Below, one piece after another: positions 1 to 6,176 of a DNA stretch of 6,284 nucleotides. Source of the stretch: Planctomycetota bacterium (GTDB lineage: Bacteria > Planctomycetota > UBA1135 > GCA-002686595). A model generated the notes under the pieces. It was not told where the DNA came from. It did not search any database and was given only the letters and a program-made list of their open reading frames with translations. The DNA is taken from positions 1 through 6,284 of the forward strand of contig JAJDES010000551.1 of the NCBI GenBank assembly GCA_029259675.1, in the 5' to 3' direction. The position numbers and the translations under genes are program-made. Each line of letters begins with the position of its first letter. Position 1 is the first letter of the stretch.

Positions 1-983
1 AAAAGACTGTCGCGCAGGGAAAGCAAGAGGCTGCTGTAATTGGGCAATTCACTGCCCGCCTCACCATTGCTGCCGCCCCAAAACCACAGCACCGCTGCTA
101 TGAACAGAGTCGAGCAGCTGATGCAGATCATGTAGAAGCGAAATTCCATGGAGCGCAAGGCTGTGCGCCAAGCCGCCCTGGCCCCCACGCGCAAAACGTT
201 GTCGTACAAACCAAAGTTGACGCCGGCTGCGAACATGAACACGACCAGCACCAACTCAACGCGCCAGGAACCAAAGTAGGCGACGCTTGTGGCATGATTG
301 GAAAAGCCGCCCGTGGCCAGGGTTCCAAAGGCGTGCAATGTGGATTCGTAAAAATCCAAGCCGCAGGTCGCCAGGAGGATGACCTCCAGCACCGTCAAAC
401 CGACATAAATGCGCACCAGGGAGATTGCGCTGTCCCGCACGCGCTGCAGTCCCGCCTCGCGCGCAATGCCCGGCACCTCCGAGCGAAACAAGCTGCGTCC
501 GCCCGTGGGAAAAAGCACCACGAAGACGAGCACAATTCCGATGCCCCCAAGCCAGTGCGTAAAGGAACGCCAAAAGGCCATACCTCGCGAAAGGGCGTCG
601 ATTTGATGGCCCTGCAAGATCGTCGAGCCGGTGGTCGTGAAACCCGAGATGGACTCAAACAGGGCATCCACCGGCGAGACGATCTCACCTGAGATCAAGT
701 AAGGCAGGGCGCCCATCAAGCCCGAGGCGAACCACGTGAGCCCGACCACGGCCAGACCCTCGCGCCGAAAATAATTGGCGCGCCCGTCCTCGCCTATGAT
801 TGAACCGCGGTTGAACCAGGCCAACGCCACACCGAACAGTGCTGAAATTGTGGCGGACTCGCCGAAGGCGTAGGCCACTTCGTGCTCGCCGTAGAGCAAG
901 CAAATTCCGAGCGGCACGAGCATGAAACCCGCCAGCAACAGCAGCGTCAGGCCCAGCAACCAAAGTACGGCGCGCAGATTCAT
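1..983 (-). CDS. trkH: Trk/Ktr-type potassium uptake protein TrkH (partial, C-terminus beyond window)
   Basis: Membrane subunit that moves K+ across the inner membrane, working with the TrkA gating subunit encoded just upstream. The frame stays open from the ATG at 983 to the window edge: 327 complete codons, against roughly 480 for the family. Seen in the translation: an N-terminal hydrophobic helix (about residues 6-31); the family stretch RREGLAVVGLTWF followed by GALPYLIS (73-97); a first selectivity-filter loop SGFTTTGST (113-121); HWLGGIGIV (143-151); a second filter loop TLATGGFSNH (221-230); and AGVNFGLY (253-260). The last visible residues, SLRDSLF, are what normally precedes the third filter loop, so filters three and four should lie outside the window. 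The start lies 24 bases after the trkA stop and has no clear SD, so expression probably depends on the trkA transcript. TrkH and KtrB are related; the neighbouring two-domain TrkA favours TrkH. The family call is very secure. Confidence 0.95.
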   Translation of the reverse strand, partial: MNLRAVLWLLGLTLLLLAGFMLVPLGICLLYGEHEVAYAFGESATISALFGVALAWFNRGSIIGEDGRANYFRREGLAVVGLTWFASGLMGALPYLISGEIVSPVDALFESISGFTTTGSTILQGHQIDALSRGMAFWRSFTHWLGGIGIVLVFVVLFPTGGRSLFRSEVPGIAREAGLQRVRDSAISLVRIYVGLTVLEVILLATCGLDFYESTLHAFGTLATGGFSNHATSVAYFGSWRVELVLVVFMFAAGVNFGLYDNVLRVGARAAWRTALRSMEFRFYMICISCSTLFIAAVLWFWGGSNGEAGSELPNYSSLLLSLRDSL

Positions 984-1007
984 GGAGTGTTCAGAACTGG
1001 GCTTGGA

Positions 1008-2372
1008 TCAATCCGCCAAGAAGGCCTTGGGGCGCCTGAACAGATCTTCCACCCCGGCCAAGTTGTCGGGCAGGGTAAACAGGATCACCTGATCGCCGTT
1101 CTCAACCACCGTATCGCCACTTGGAATGATGACCTCTTCGCGCCGCACCAGGGCGCCGATCACCGTACCGCGCGGCAAGCCCAGATTCTTGACCTTGCGC
1201 GCATTCTTGCCGCCCTTGAGATAGGCCTCCAACTCGAGAACTTCGCCGCGACCGTCGGCGACGACGGCGATCGAAGACACGGAACTGGAGCGCACAAAGC
1301 GCAGGATGCGGTTGGCGCAAAGGATGCGCGGTGACACGGCCAAGTCCACCCCGAGCAAATCGTAAATCCTCCGGTACGAAGCCTTGTTGATGACCGCCAC
1401 GGTGCGTTCCACGCCCAGCGAGCGCGCCAACTGACAGGCGACCATATTGTCCTCGTCATCCGAGGTCGTGGCGATGAAGACGTTGGCCTCGCCGATGCGT
1501 TCCTCTAATAGCAAATCCAAATCGCTACCGTCCCCGATGAGGACCATGACATCGCTGGAGTACTCGGAAGCGATCTTCTTGGCCTTGGCCACATTGCGCT
1601 CCAACAAGCGAATCGAGACCCCCGGCACGCCTTGCAGCTTGCGCGTAATTTCTCGACCCACTCCGCTGCCGCCCATAATCACGACACTGCGCTTGCCCAG
1701 CTTGTCCGCGCCGGAGAGCAATTCGAATTCGTCCAGATCGGGCGCGCGACCAATCAAATAGATCTGATCATCGACGCTCAGCTGATCGTCTCCAGTGGGA
1801 ACAAAAAAGCGATCCTTGCGAGAGATGGCCGCGACCAGCAGCCCGCCCGGCAAGCGCAAGTTTTTCAGCGCATCGGATGTCAGTTCCGACTCCTGACGCA
1901 CGCGCAAGCGGCGCATTTGAACGCGACCGTCCGCAAAGGACTCCACTTCGAGCGCATGTTGTTCGCGCACGGTGCTGGCGATTTCCTCCGCCGCTAATTC
2001 CTGCGTCGACAGCGCGACATCAAAGCCCAAACAGCGCTTGTAAAAGTAGCGATAGCCCTGCAGTCGGCGCGTCTCCTTGAGGCGCAGGATCACGCGCTTG
2101 GCACCCAGGTTTCGCGCCACCATGGAGGCCAGCATGTTGACCTGATCATTGTTCGTGACCGCCACGAACAGGTCCGCCTTGGAGGCCCCCGCCCGGCTGA
2201 GCATGTCGGCCTCGGTGCCGTCACCCACGAGGGCCTGCACATCCAACGCCTCGGTCAGGCTCTTGGCCTTGTCGGGGTCAGTATCAATCACTCCAACCCG
2301 GTGGCCCTCGCGCGAGAGAATGTCACCTAGGTGATAACCAACCTCGCCGGCGCCAACGATGACGATATCCAT
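1008..2372 (-). CDS. trkA: Trk system potassium transporter subunit TrkA, tandem RCK domains
   Basis: Cytoplasmic peripheral subunit that binds NAD(H) and nucleotides and gates the TrkH pore. At 454 residues it is full length (the E. coli protein is 458). It has the expected duplicated architecture. RCK_N 1 runs from about 1 to 120, with GAGEVG at 7-12, the acidic residue D30 ending the second strand, GDGT at 50-53 and AVTNNDQVN at 71-79. RCK_C 1 spans about 140-220. RCK_N 2 spans about 228-345, with GGSGVG at 234-239, E258, GDGS at 280-283 and ATTSDDEDN at 301-309. RCK_C 2 spans about 365-450. The second nucleotide fold has Ser where the first has the middle Gly, which I recall as common in second TrkA domains. 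The ATG start gives a normal N-terminus directly at the first strand. There is no SD, and a promoter-like pair ends 6 bases upstream. The gene lies 39 bases after the kinase gene and 24 bases before trkH. Confidence 0.97.
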   Translation of the reverse strand: MDIVIVGAGEVGYHLGDILSREGHRVGVIDTDPDKAKSLTEALDVQALVGDGTEADMLSRAGASKADLFVAVTNNDQVNMLASMVARNLGAKRVILRLKETRRLQGYRYFYKRCLGFDVALSTQELAAEEIASTVREQHALEVESFADGRVQMRRLRVRQESELTSDALKNLRLPGGLLVAAISRKDRFFVPTGDDQLSVDDQIYLIGRAPDLDEFELLSGADKLGKRSVVIMGGSGVGREITRKLQGVPGVSIRLLERNVAKAKKIASEYSSDVMVLIGDGSDLDLLLEERIGEANVFIATTSDDEDNMVACQLARSLGVERTVAVINKASYRRIYDLLGVDLAVSPRILCANRILRFVRSSSVSSIAVVADGRGEVLELEAYLKGGKNARKVKNLGLPRGTVIGALVRREEVIIPSGDTVVENGDQVILFTLPDNLAGVEDLFRRPKAFLAD

Positions 2373-2378
2373 GGGGGC

Positions 2379-2406
2379 ACGATAGGACCGGCCCTGCGCT
2401 CGTCAA
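2379..2406 (-). promoter_or_regulatory. Candidate sigma70-type promoter for trkA, leaderless geometry
   Basis: On the minus strand, TTGACG (2406-2401; five of six match the -35 consensus) is followed after 16 bases by TATCGT (2384-2379; four of six match the -10 consensus). Only 6 bases separate the -10 from the trkA ATG, so transcription would begin at or within a base or two of the start codon. That fits the absence of any SD. It lies in the 39-base gap after the kinase gene and could give trkA-trkH transcription independent of the kinase. This is a consensus match only; chance occurrence is possible. Confidence 0.4.
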
Positions 2407-2411
2407 ACGCA

Positions 2412-3179
2412 TCATTTGCCGTTGTCTCCCTGTGGCCCGATTGGAGGCCCCCACCTGGGCCAGGGACCGCTGGAGGGCCGGCGCGGCTCGCGATCGCGCA
2501 GCCCCAGGGCTCCAGCCACCGCGTTGTAGGCCGGTTTGCCGGTTTTAATCCAAACCCAAGCGATGATGGAGCGCTTGGGCCGCGATCCTTGGCCTCCGAC
2601 GGGCGCTTCCTTCTTGCGCCCCTGGCGCAGGTAGCGGCGGCGATGCTTGTCCACATGGCGCAAATCCTCACTCGCCCGACTCCTGAAAACGGAGCCGCGC
2701 TCGCGGTGGCAGCTGGCCAATTGAAAATCAATCAATGCCGGCCGGCCGTCCTCGCCGACGATCACATTCTGCTCCTTGTGCAGATCGTTGTGGCACACGC
2801 CGCGCCTGTGGATACTCGCCACCAAGAGCTCCAGACATTCGAAAAAATCGCTCGGCAGCCATTCCGCCTCATGCAATGGCAGGCCCCTCAAATAGGTGCG
2901 AACCAAGACCCCGCGCCGCTCTGCGGGGCCCGGAGCCCGCGAGTCCAGAAGCTCGGGCACGCCCGGGGTTCCGGACAGCGAGGCCAGGGCTCTCCGCTCG
3001 CGCCGGAGCAGAATACGAGCCAGCCAGGCCGAGCCGGGAAATTTGCCTCCGCAGGCCACACGCTGCACCCATGGCCCTCCATCCGAGCCATTTAATAGTT
3101 CGATTCGCCCCAGGGCATCGACTTTGAGCACGCGCTGCACTTGTGACCCATCCACGGCGCGCCTATTCTCCGCCGACAT
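2412..3179 (-). CDS. Orphan RIO/Kdo-kinase-like protein kinase (putative serine/threonine kinase)
   Basis: A small protein-kinase-fold protein, 255 residues from the ATG at 3179. The catalytic loop is HNDLHKEQN (130-138), with catalytic D132 and metal-binding N138. DFQLAS (151-156) stands where other kinases have DFG. The HNDL-KE-N loop, DFQLA, EDLRHVDKHRRRY (171-183) and KTGKPAYN (212-219) together resemble a bacterial family usually annotated as serine/threonine or RIO1-like kinase, related to lipopolysaccharide (Kdo) kinases. This resemblance is from memory. The N-terminal lobe is less canonical: there is no glycine-rich loop, and Q39 stands where I would expect the ATP-binding lysine. The C-terminal tail (232-255) is rich in Pro, Gly and Trp. 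No signal peptide or membrane helix is seen, so it is probably cytoplasmic. In-frame GTG codons at 3155, 3140 and 3131 are alternative starts; the 3155 GTG (247 residues) fits a promoter found here and avoids overlapping the divergent gene. It is probably co-transcribed with trkA-trkH. The substrate is unknown. Confidence 0.85.
   Translation of the reverse strand: MSAENRRAVDGSQVQRVLKVDALGRIELLNGSDGGPWVQRVACGGKFPGSAWLARILLRRERRALASLSGTPGVPELLDSRAPGPAERRGVLVRTYLRGLPLHEAEWLPSDFFECLELLVASIHRRGVCHNDLHKEQNVIVGEDGRPALIDFQLASCHRERGSVFRSRASEDLRHVDKHRRRYLRQGRKKEAPVGGQGSRPKRSIIAWVWIKTGKPAYNAVAGALGLRDREPRRPSSGPWPRWGPPIGPQGDNGK
3141..3169 (+). promoter_or_regulatory. Candidate rightward promoter for the SGNH-ABC operon, leaderless geometry
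   Basis: TTGTGA (3141-3146; four of six) and TATTCT (3164-3169; four of six) are separated by the optimal 17 bases. The -10 ends 8 bases before the ATG at 3178, which predicts transcription starting about at the start codon. No SD precedes that ATG, so a leaderless transcript is consistent. The whole element lies inside the beginning of the opposite-strand kinase gene if that gene starts at 3179. This is a consensus match only. Confidence 0.4.
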
Positions 3180-3192
3180 GGATGCCGGTCAA
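3165..3192 (-). promoter_or_regulatory. Candidate leftward promoter for the kinase-trkA-trkH operon
   Basis: On the minus strand, TTGACC (3192-3187; five of six) and GAGAAT (3170-3165; four of six) are separated by 16 bases. The -10 ends 9 bases before an in-frame GTG (3155-3153) of the kinase gene. Its -10 overlaps the rightward -10 (3164-3169) by five bases. If this promoter is real, the kinase start would be the GTG at 3155, because the ATG at 3179 would lie between the -35 and -10 elements, upstream of the RNA start. This is a consensus match only. Confidence 0.35.
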
Positions 3193-4494
3193 TATTCGAC
3201 CGCCGAAGCCGTCGGCGACGCTGGGAAGAGGTCGCTCTGGCAGCGAATCTTGCGCGGTCTTCTGGCGGCTTCCCTGAGCCTAGCGCTGCTGCTGCTCTTG
3301 GCCGAGGTCGGGATGCGGATTTCCGGGCACCGCGAGAAGGCCTTTCAATCCGAAATCAATCGGTTGCATCCGTATTGGCCACCTCTAATAGAGGCCGGGA
3401 TATTCGGGGAAATCGAAGACCCCGTGCGACGCTACGCCATGCTTCCCGGCCGGCGAGCGGAGGTCCCCGATGAGATCAGCGGCGAGACTTGGACGTTTGA
3501 GATCAACTCCATGGGCGCGCGCGGCCCGGCTGCGATCAGCCCCAAACCCGCTGAGGAACGCCGCATCCTGTGCGTTGGCGATTCCTTTGCCTTCGGACTT
3601 TGGTGCGACCAAGAACAAACCCTCGTCGGCCACTTGACCCGCATGGCCAACGAACGCGAGCGGGCCAACGGCAGCAACTTGCAGTGGAAGGGCTACACGA
3701 TTGGAGTCCCGGGCTATCACTCCGGACAGCAATTGCGCGCTTTGATCCAAGATGGGTTGGCACTCGAACCCGATGTCGTCGTCCTGTATTTCAACACCAA
3801 CGACATCATGCGGGACGGCTTCTTCTTTGATGAGCAGCTCGGTGTTCTTTACTCCGATTTCAGCCCCTTCCCGGCAGGGGTGCGGCGCAGCCTTTGGCAC
3901 TGGAGCCATCTCTACAGTTGGGTCGTGCTGCGTCAATCGGCGTACTTCAATTCCTTGCCGTCGCCTCACTTGGATCCGCGCGCCCCATGGGCGCACGTGC
4001 GTGCGGACAATCAAGCCGCAACACGTGCGGCCATCTCCGAAATCGCGCAGGTGTGCAAGCGGGAAGAACTCCCGCTCTTTTTCCTGCACCAGCCGCTCAT
4101 GACCTGGCATCAGGATGCGCGCGGCCCCAATTGGCCGGTCCTGCCGTTGGTGAAATGGGCTGAAGACTTGCGCGCTGAGCTCGGTTTGCCCGGCTTGTGC
4201 CTGCTCGGTTGGATGCGAGGCTATCGCGATGGAATCGATAGGATCGGTGACGCAACAGCGAGTCATCCGGCTCCTCCGCCCGACTTCTTTCCGGATCTCT
4301 ATTTTTCCGACGTGGCCGTGCAGAGCTACCGGCGCGATTACGAACAAGCTCTGAAAGAGGGCAAGCCCGCTCCCCCTTTGGATGAAAACGGATTGCCGCG
4401 CAACCCCGACTTTCATTTGATCGGAGAAGGCTATGGGGACATGGCGCGCTTGACCTATGCCGCCATGGCAGAAGCTGGAATGCTGCCTCGATGA
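3178..4494 (+). CDS. Membrane-anchored SGNH/GDSL-type hydrolase (esterase or O-acyl-transferase-like)
   Basis: A 438-residue protein with an N-terminal signal anchor (hydrophobic helix about 24-44, flanked by Arg and Lys), so the catalytic domain should face the periplasm or cell exterior. All four SGNH blocks are visible. Block I is LCVGDSFAFG, with nucleophile S136. Block II is GVPGY, with likely oxyanion G179. Block III is YFNTNDI, with N208. Block V is PDFHLIGEGY, with D411 and H413 in the D-x-H spacing also seen in AlgJ/AlgX-like and many GDSL proteins. Such enzymes hydrolyse or transfer acyl esters on carbohydrates or lipids; the substrate here is unknown. Between blocks III and V are about 200 residues, including a proline-rich stretch near 363-403. 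The ATG at 3178 puts the hydrophobic helix close to the N-terminus. The frame is open upstream to 2896, but that part is antisense to the kinase and looks non-coding. The stop overlaps the next gene as ATGA, indicating translational coupling to the ABC ATPase. Confidence 0.88.
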   Translation: MDAGQYSTAEAVGDAGKRSLWQRILRGLLAASLSLALLLLLAEVGMRISGHREKAFQSEINRLHPYWPPLIEAGIFGEIEDPVRRYAMLPGRRAEVPDEISGETWTFEINSMGARGPAAISPKPAEERRILCVGDSFAFGLWCDQEQTLVGHLTRMANERERANGSNLQWKGYTIGVPGYHSGQQLRALIQDGLALEPDVVVLYFNTNDIMRDGFFFDEQLGVLYSDFSPFPAGVRRSLWHWSHLYSWVVLRQSAYFNSLPSPHLDPRAPWAHVRADNQAATRAAISEIAQVCKREELPLFFLHQPLMTWHQDARGPNWPVLPLVKWAEDLRAELGLPGLCLLGWMRGYRDGIDRIGDATASHPAPPPDFFPDLYFSDVAVQSYRRDYEQALKEGKPAPPLDENGLPRNPDFHLIGEGYGDMARLTYAAMAEAGMLPR

Positions 4495-5408
4495 AGGGCG
4501 CGATTGAAATCCGAGGCCTCACGCGCAGTTTTGGAAGCAAACTTGCGCTCAGCCCCCTCGACCTGCGGATCGAAGCCGGAGGAATCACCGGCTTGCTCGG
4601 CCCCAACGGCAGCGGCAAAAGCACTTTGATGCGCATGCTTGTCGGACTCGTGCGACCCGACGCGGGCAGCGCTCAAATTGACGGCGTGCAACTCAAGGGC
4701 GACGGCTTGGCCGTGCGCAAGCGAACGACATACGCCCCCGGGGAAATGGGAACCTACGGCGAGCTCAAGGGTTTGGACCATTTAAGCTGGAGCTTGCGAG
4801 GTCGCGGGGCGCGCGCCCGCTCCCGCGCGCGCGAAATTGCTGAGCAGTTCGAGCTACCTCTGAAGCGCCGCGTTGCCGGCTACAGTCACGGGATGAAACG
4901 GCAATTGCTGCTGGCGGCGGCGATGGCGCCCGAAGTTCCCGTGCGCATCCTGGATGAGCCCACCGAGGGGCTGGATCCCAGCAAGCGCAGCAGGGTGATT
5001 GAGCTTCTGCGCCAAGATAGCGCGCTCGGCACAACCATCTTGCTCTCCTCGCATCACCTCGGCGAGGTCGCCGAAAGTTGCCGGCGCTTGGTCTTCATCA
5101 ATGCCGGCAACTTGGTTGCCGACGAAAACGCTGCCGAGCTCAATCAGCGCGCCAGGCGCTTGGTGCGTTTGGAATGGCCGCAGGAAACCTCCATGGCCGA
5201 ATTGCAACCCCACCTGAGCACGTTGAGTTCCGGCCAACTCACTCAACGGGAACGCGGCTTCAGCGTATTGCTTGAGAGTCCCGATCCGCGTCCGTTCCTG
5301 GCGCAGCTCGCCCAGTGCGAAGCCATCCCCGCCCCAAGCAAAATTGACTACGGCTCGCCTTCCTTACAGGACCTGTATCGCGATCTGTACGGCGTGGAGG
5401 GGCTCTAA
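4491..5408 (+). CDS. ABC-2 family transporter ATP-binding protein
   Basis: A 305-residue cytoplasmic ATPase subunit that would power the permease encoded next. The ATPase domain covers about 1-220, with Walker A GPNGSGKST (37-45), signature region YSHGM (131-135), Walker B RILDEPT with D155 and E156, D-loop GLDP (160-163) and switch histidine H188 in LSSHHL. The Q-loop reads YAPGEMGTY (81-89), with Gly-Glu where Gln is usual. I recall a similar Y-x-PGE variant in a subgroup of CcmA/NosF-like ABC-2 ATPases. The last 80 residues form a C-terminal extension ending in SPSLQDLYRDLYG (289-301), which resembles the end of the DUF4162-type accessory region of drug and polysaccharide exporters. The ATG overlaps the hydrolase stop by four bases. 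No strong SD is seen, so re-initiation is likely. Export or membrane-lipid handling is the probable role; the substrate is unknown. Confidence 0.93.
   Translation: MKGAIEIRGLTRSFGSKLALSPLDLRIEAGGITGLLGPNGSGKSTLMRMLVGLVRPDAGSAQIDGVQLKGDGLAVRKRTTYAPGEMGTYGELKGLDHLSWSLRGRGARARSRAREIAEQFELPLKRRVAGYSHGMKRQLLLAAAMAPEVPVRILDEPTEGLDPSKRSRVIELLRQDSALGTTILLSSHHLGEVAESCRRLVFINAGNLVADENAAELNQRARRLVRLEWPQETSMAELQPHLSTLSSGQLTQRERGFSVLLESPDPRPFLAQLAQCEAIPAPSKIDYGSPSLQDLYRDLYGVEGL
5396..5402 (+). promoter_or_regulatory. Strong ribosome binding site for the ABC permease
   Basis: GGAGGGG lies at the very end of the ATPase gene. Its GGAGG core is 8 bases before the GTG at 5409. It is the only strong SD sequence at any start codon in the window, and it supports the GTG rather than a later codon as the permease start. 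Confidence 0.75.
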
Positions 5409-6176
5409 GTGTTGGCACGGATTCGCAATGCGCTGATTGTCTTCGCCGCCTACGGGCTGTTGCTGCAAGCCATGTTGGTCTTGGCCATTTACTTCTGGCC
5501 CGACTTCGAAAAGAACATTCAGTCCTTCGAGCTGCTGGCCAATATCGGCGTGATCAAGAACCTGATCGCCGAACTCAAAACAGGCGGTGTTTCGACATAC
5601 ATCGTCGGTCAGCAATTCTTTAAAGGCTGTACGATTCTCGGCTGTGCCGGCGCCGTGCTCTTTGCCGTCAGCGCCGTTGCCAACGAAGCTCACCGCGGCA
5701 CCTTGGAAATTTGGTTGGCCCGGCCACAAAGCCGCCGCCGCGTCCTGCTCGAGCGCTATTTCGGCGGAGGATTGATTCTTGTACTGCCCGTCTTCTTGAC
5801 CTCGGCGACAATTCCCGCCCTGCTCAATTGGATCGATGTAGATGAGGAAATAAAGCTTTGGCCGCTCATGCTTTGCTCCGTGCACCAGTCCCTGTTCCTG
5901 GCGCTCGTGTACAGCTTCACCTTCCTTTTGTCGACGCGCGGCAATCACCCGATTCGAATTGCGCTGTGGATGCTGTTCCTGGCCGTCTTCCAGTTTTCAA
6001 TCTATCTGGTCAAGGTCGCCACGCATTACTCCTTGTTTCGACTGGTCGATGTGCGCCACTTCACGGCGATCGTGCGCGATGAATCGTTGAACCCGGTCCT
6101 GTGCCTATCCATGTTGGGCGGCTCCGCGCTGTGCCTCGCGCTGTCCATTTGGAGCTTTGACAGGCGCACGCCCTAA
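5409..6176 (+). CDS. ABC-2 type transporter permease
   Basis: A 255-residue integral membrane protein, the likely channel partner of the ATPase encoded immediately upstream. About six hydrophobic segments are visible: 9-30, 72-91, 119-139, 151-175, 183-203 and 228-247. Between segments 2 and 3 is NEAHRGTLEIWLARPQSRRRVLLERY (92-117, read in parts), the family hallmark cytoplasmic loop seen in NosY-like and other ABC-2 permeases (acidic residue, RGTLE, RP-SRRR). A loop of about 40 residues follows the first helix (31-71) and probably lies outside the cytoplasm. It starts with GTG directly after the ATPase TAA, with zero spacing and a good SD. Only one permease gene is present, so it probably acts as a homodimer. 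No substrate-binding protein gene is seen, which fits an exporter. It ends the operon within this window. Confidence 0.9.
   Translation: MLARIRNALIVFAAYGLLLQAMLVLAIYFWPDFEKNIQSFELLANIGVIKNLIAELKTGGVSTYIVGQQFFKGCTILGCAGAVLFAVSAVANEAHRGTLEIWLARPQSRRRVLLERYFGGGLILVLPVFLTSATIPALLNWIDVDEEIKLWPLMLCSVHQSLFLALVYSFTFLLSTRGNHPIRIALWMLFLAVFQFSIYLVKVATHYSLFRLVDVRHFTAIVRDESLNPVLCLSMLGGSALCLALSIWSFDRRTP

Noticed and set aside
984..1007. A separate promoter for trkH in the trkA-trkH gap
   Set aside because: No convincing -35/-10 pair is present in or just before the 24-base gap; read-through from trkA is simpler.
2331..3095. Plus-strand open frame of 254 codons
   Set aside because: It is opposite the kinase, whose catalytic motifs are clear; this frame shows no recognisable domain.
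2896..3177. Upstream extension of the SGNH gene frame by 94 residues
   Set aside because: It is antisense to the kinase's conserved region, is Arg/Pro/Ser-rich and would bury the signal anchor at residues 118-138. The ATG at 3178 gives a normal N-terminus.
3385..4416. Minus-strand open frame of 343 codons
   Set aside because: It mirrors the SGNH gene's codon frame, where G+C-rich third positions suppress stops. No family motif is seen in it, while all SGNH blocks are on the plus strand.
5364..5948. Minus-strand open frame of 194 codons inside the permease gene
   Set aside because: Its translation is Gln/Glu-rich with no motif. The plus strand has the ABC-2 loop and regular hydrophobic segments.
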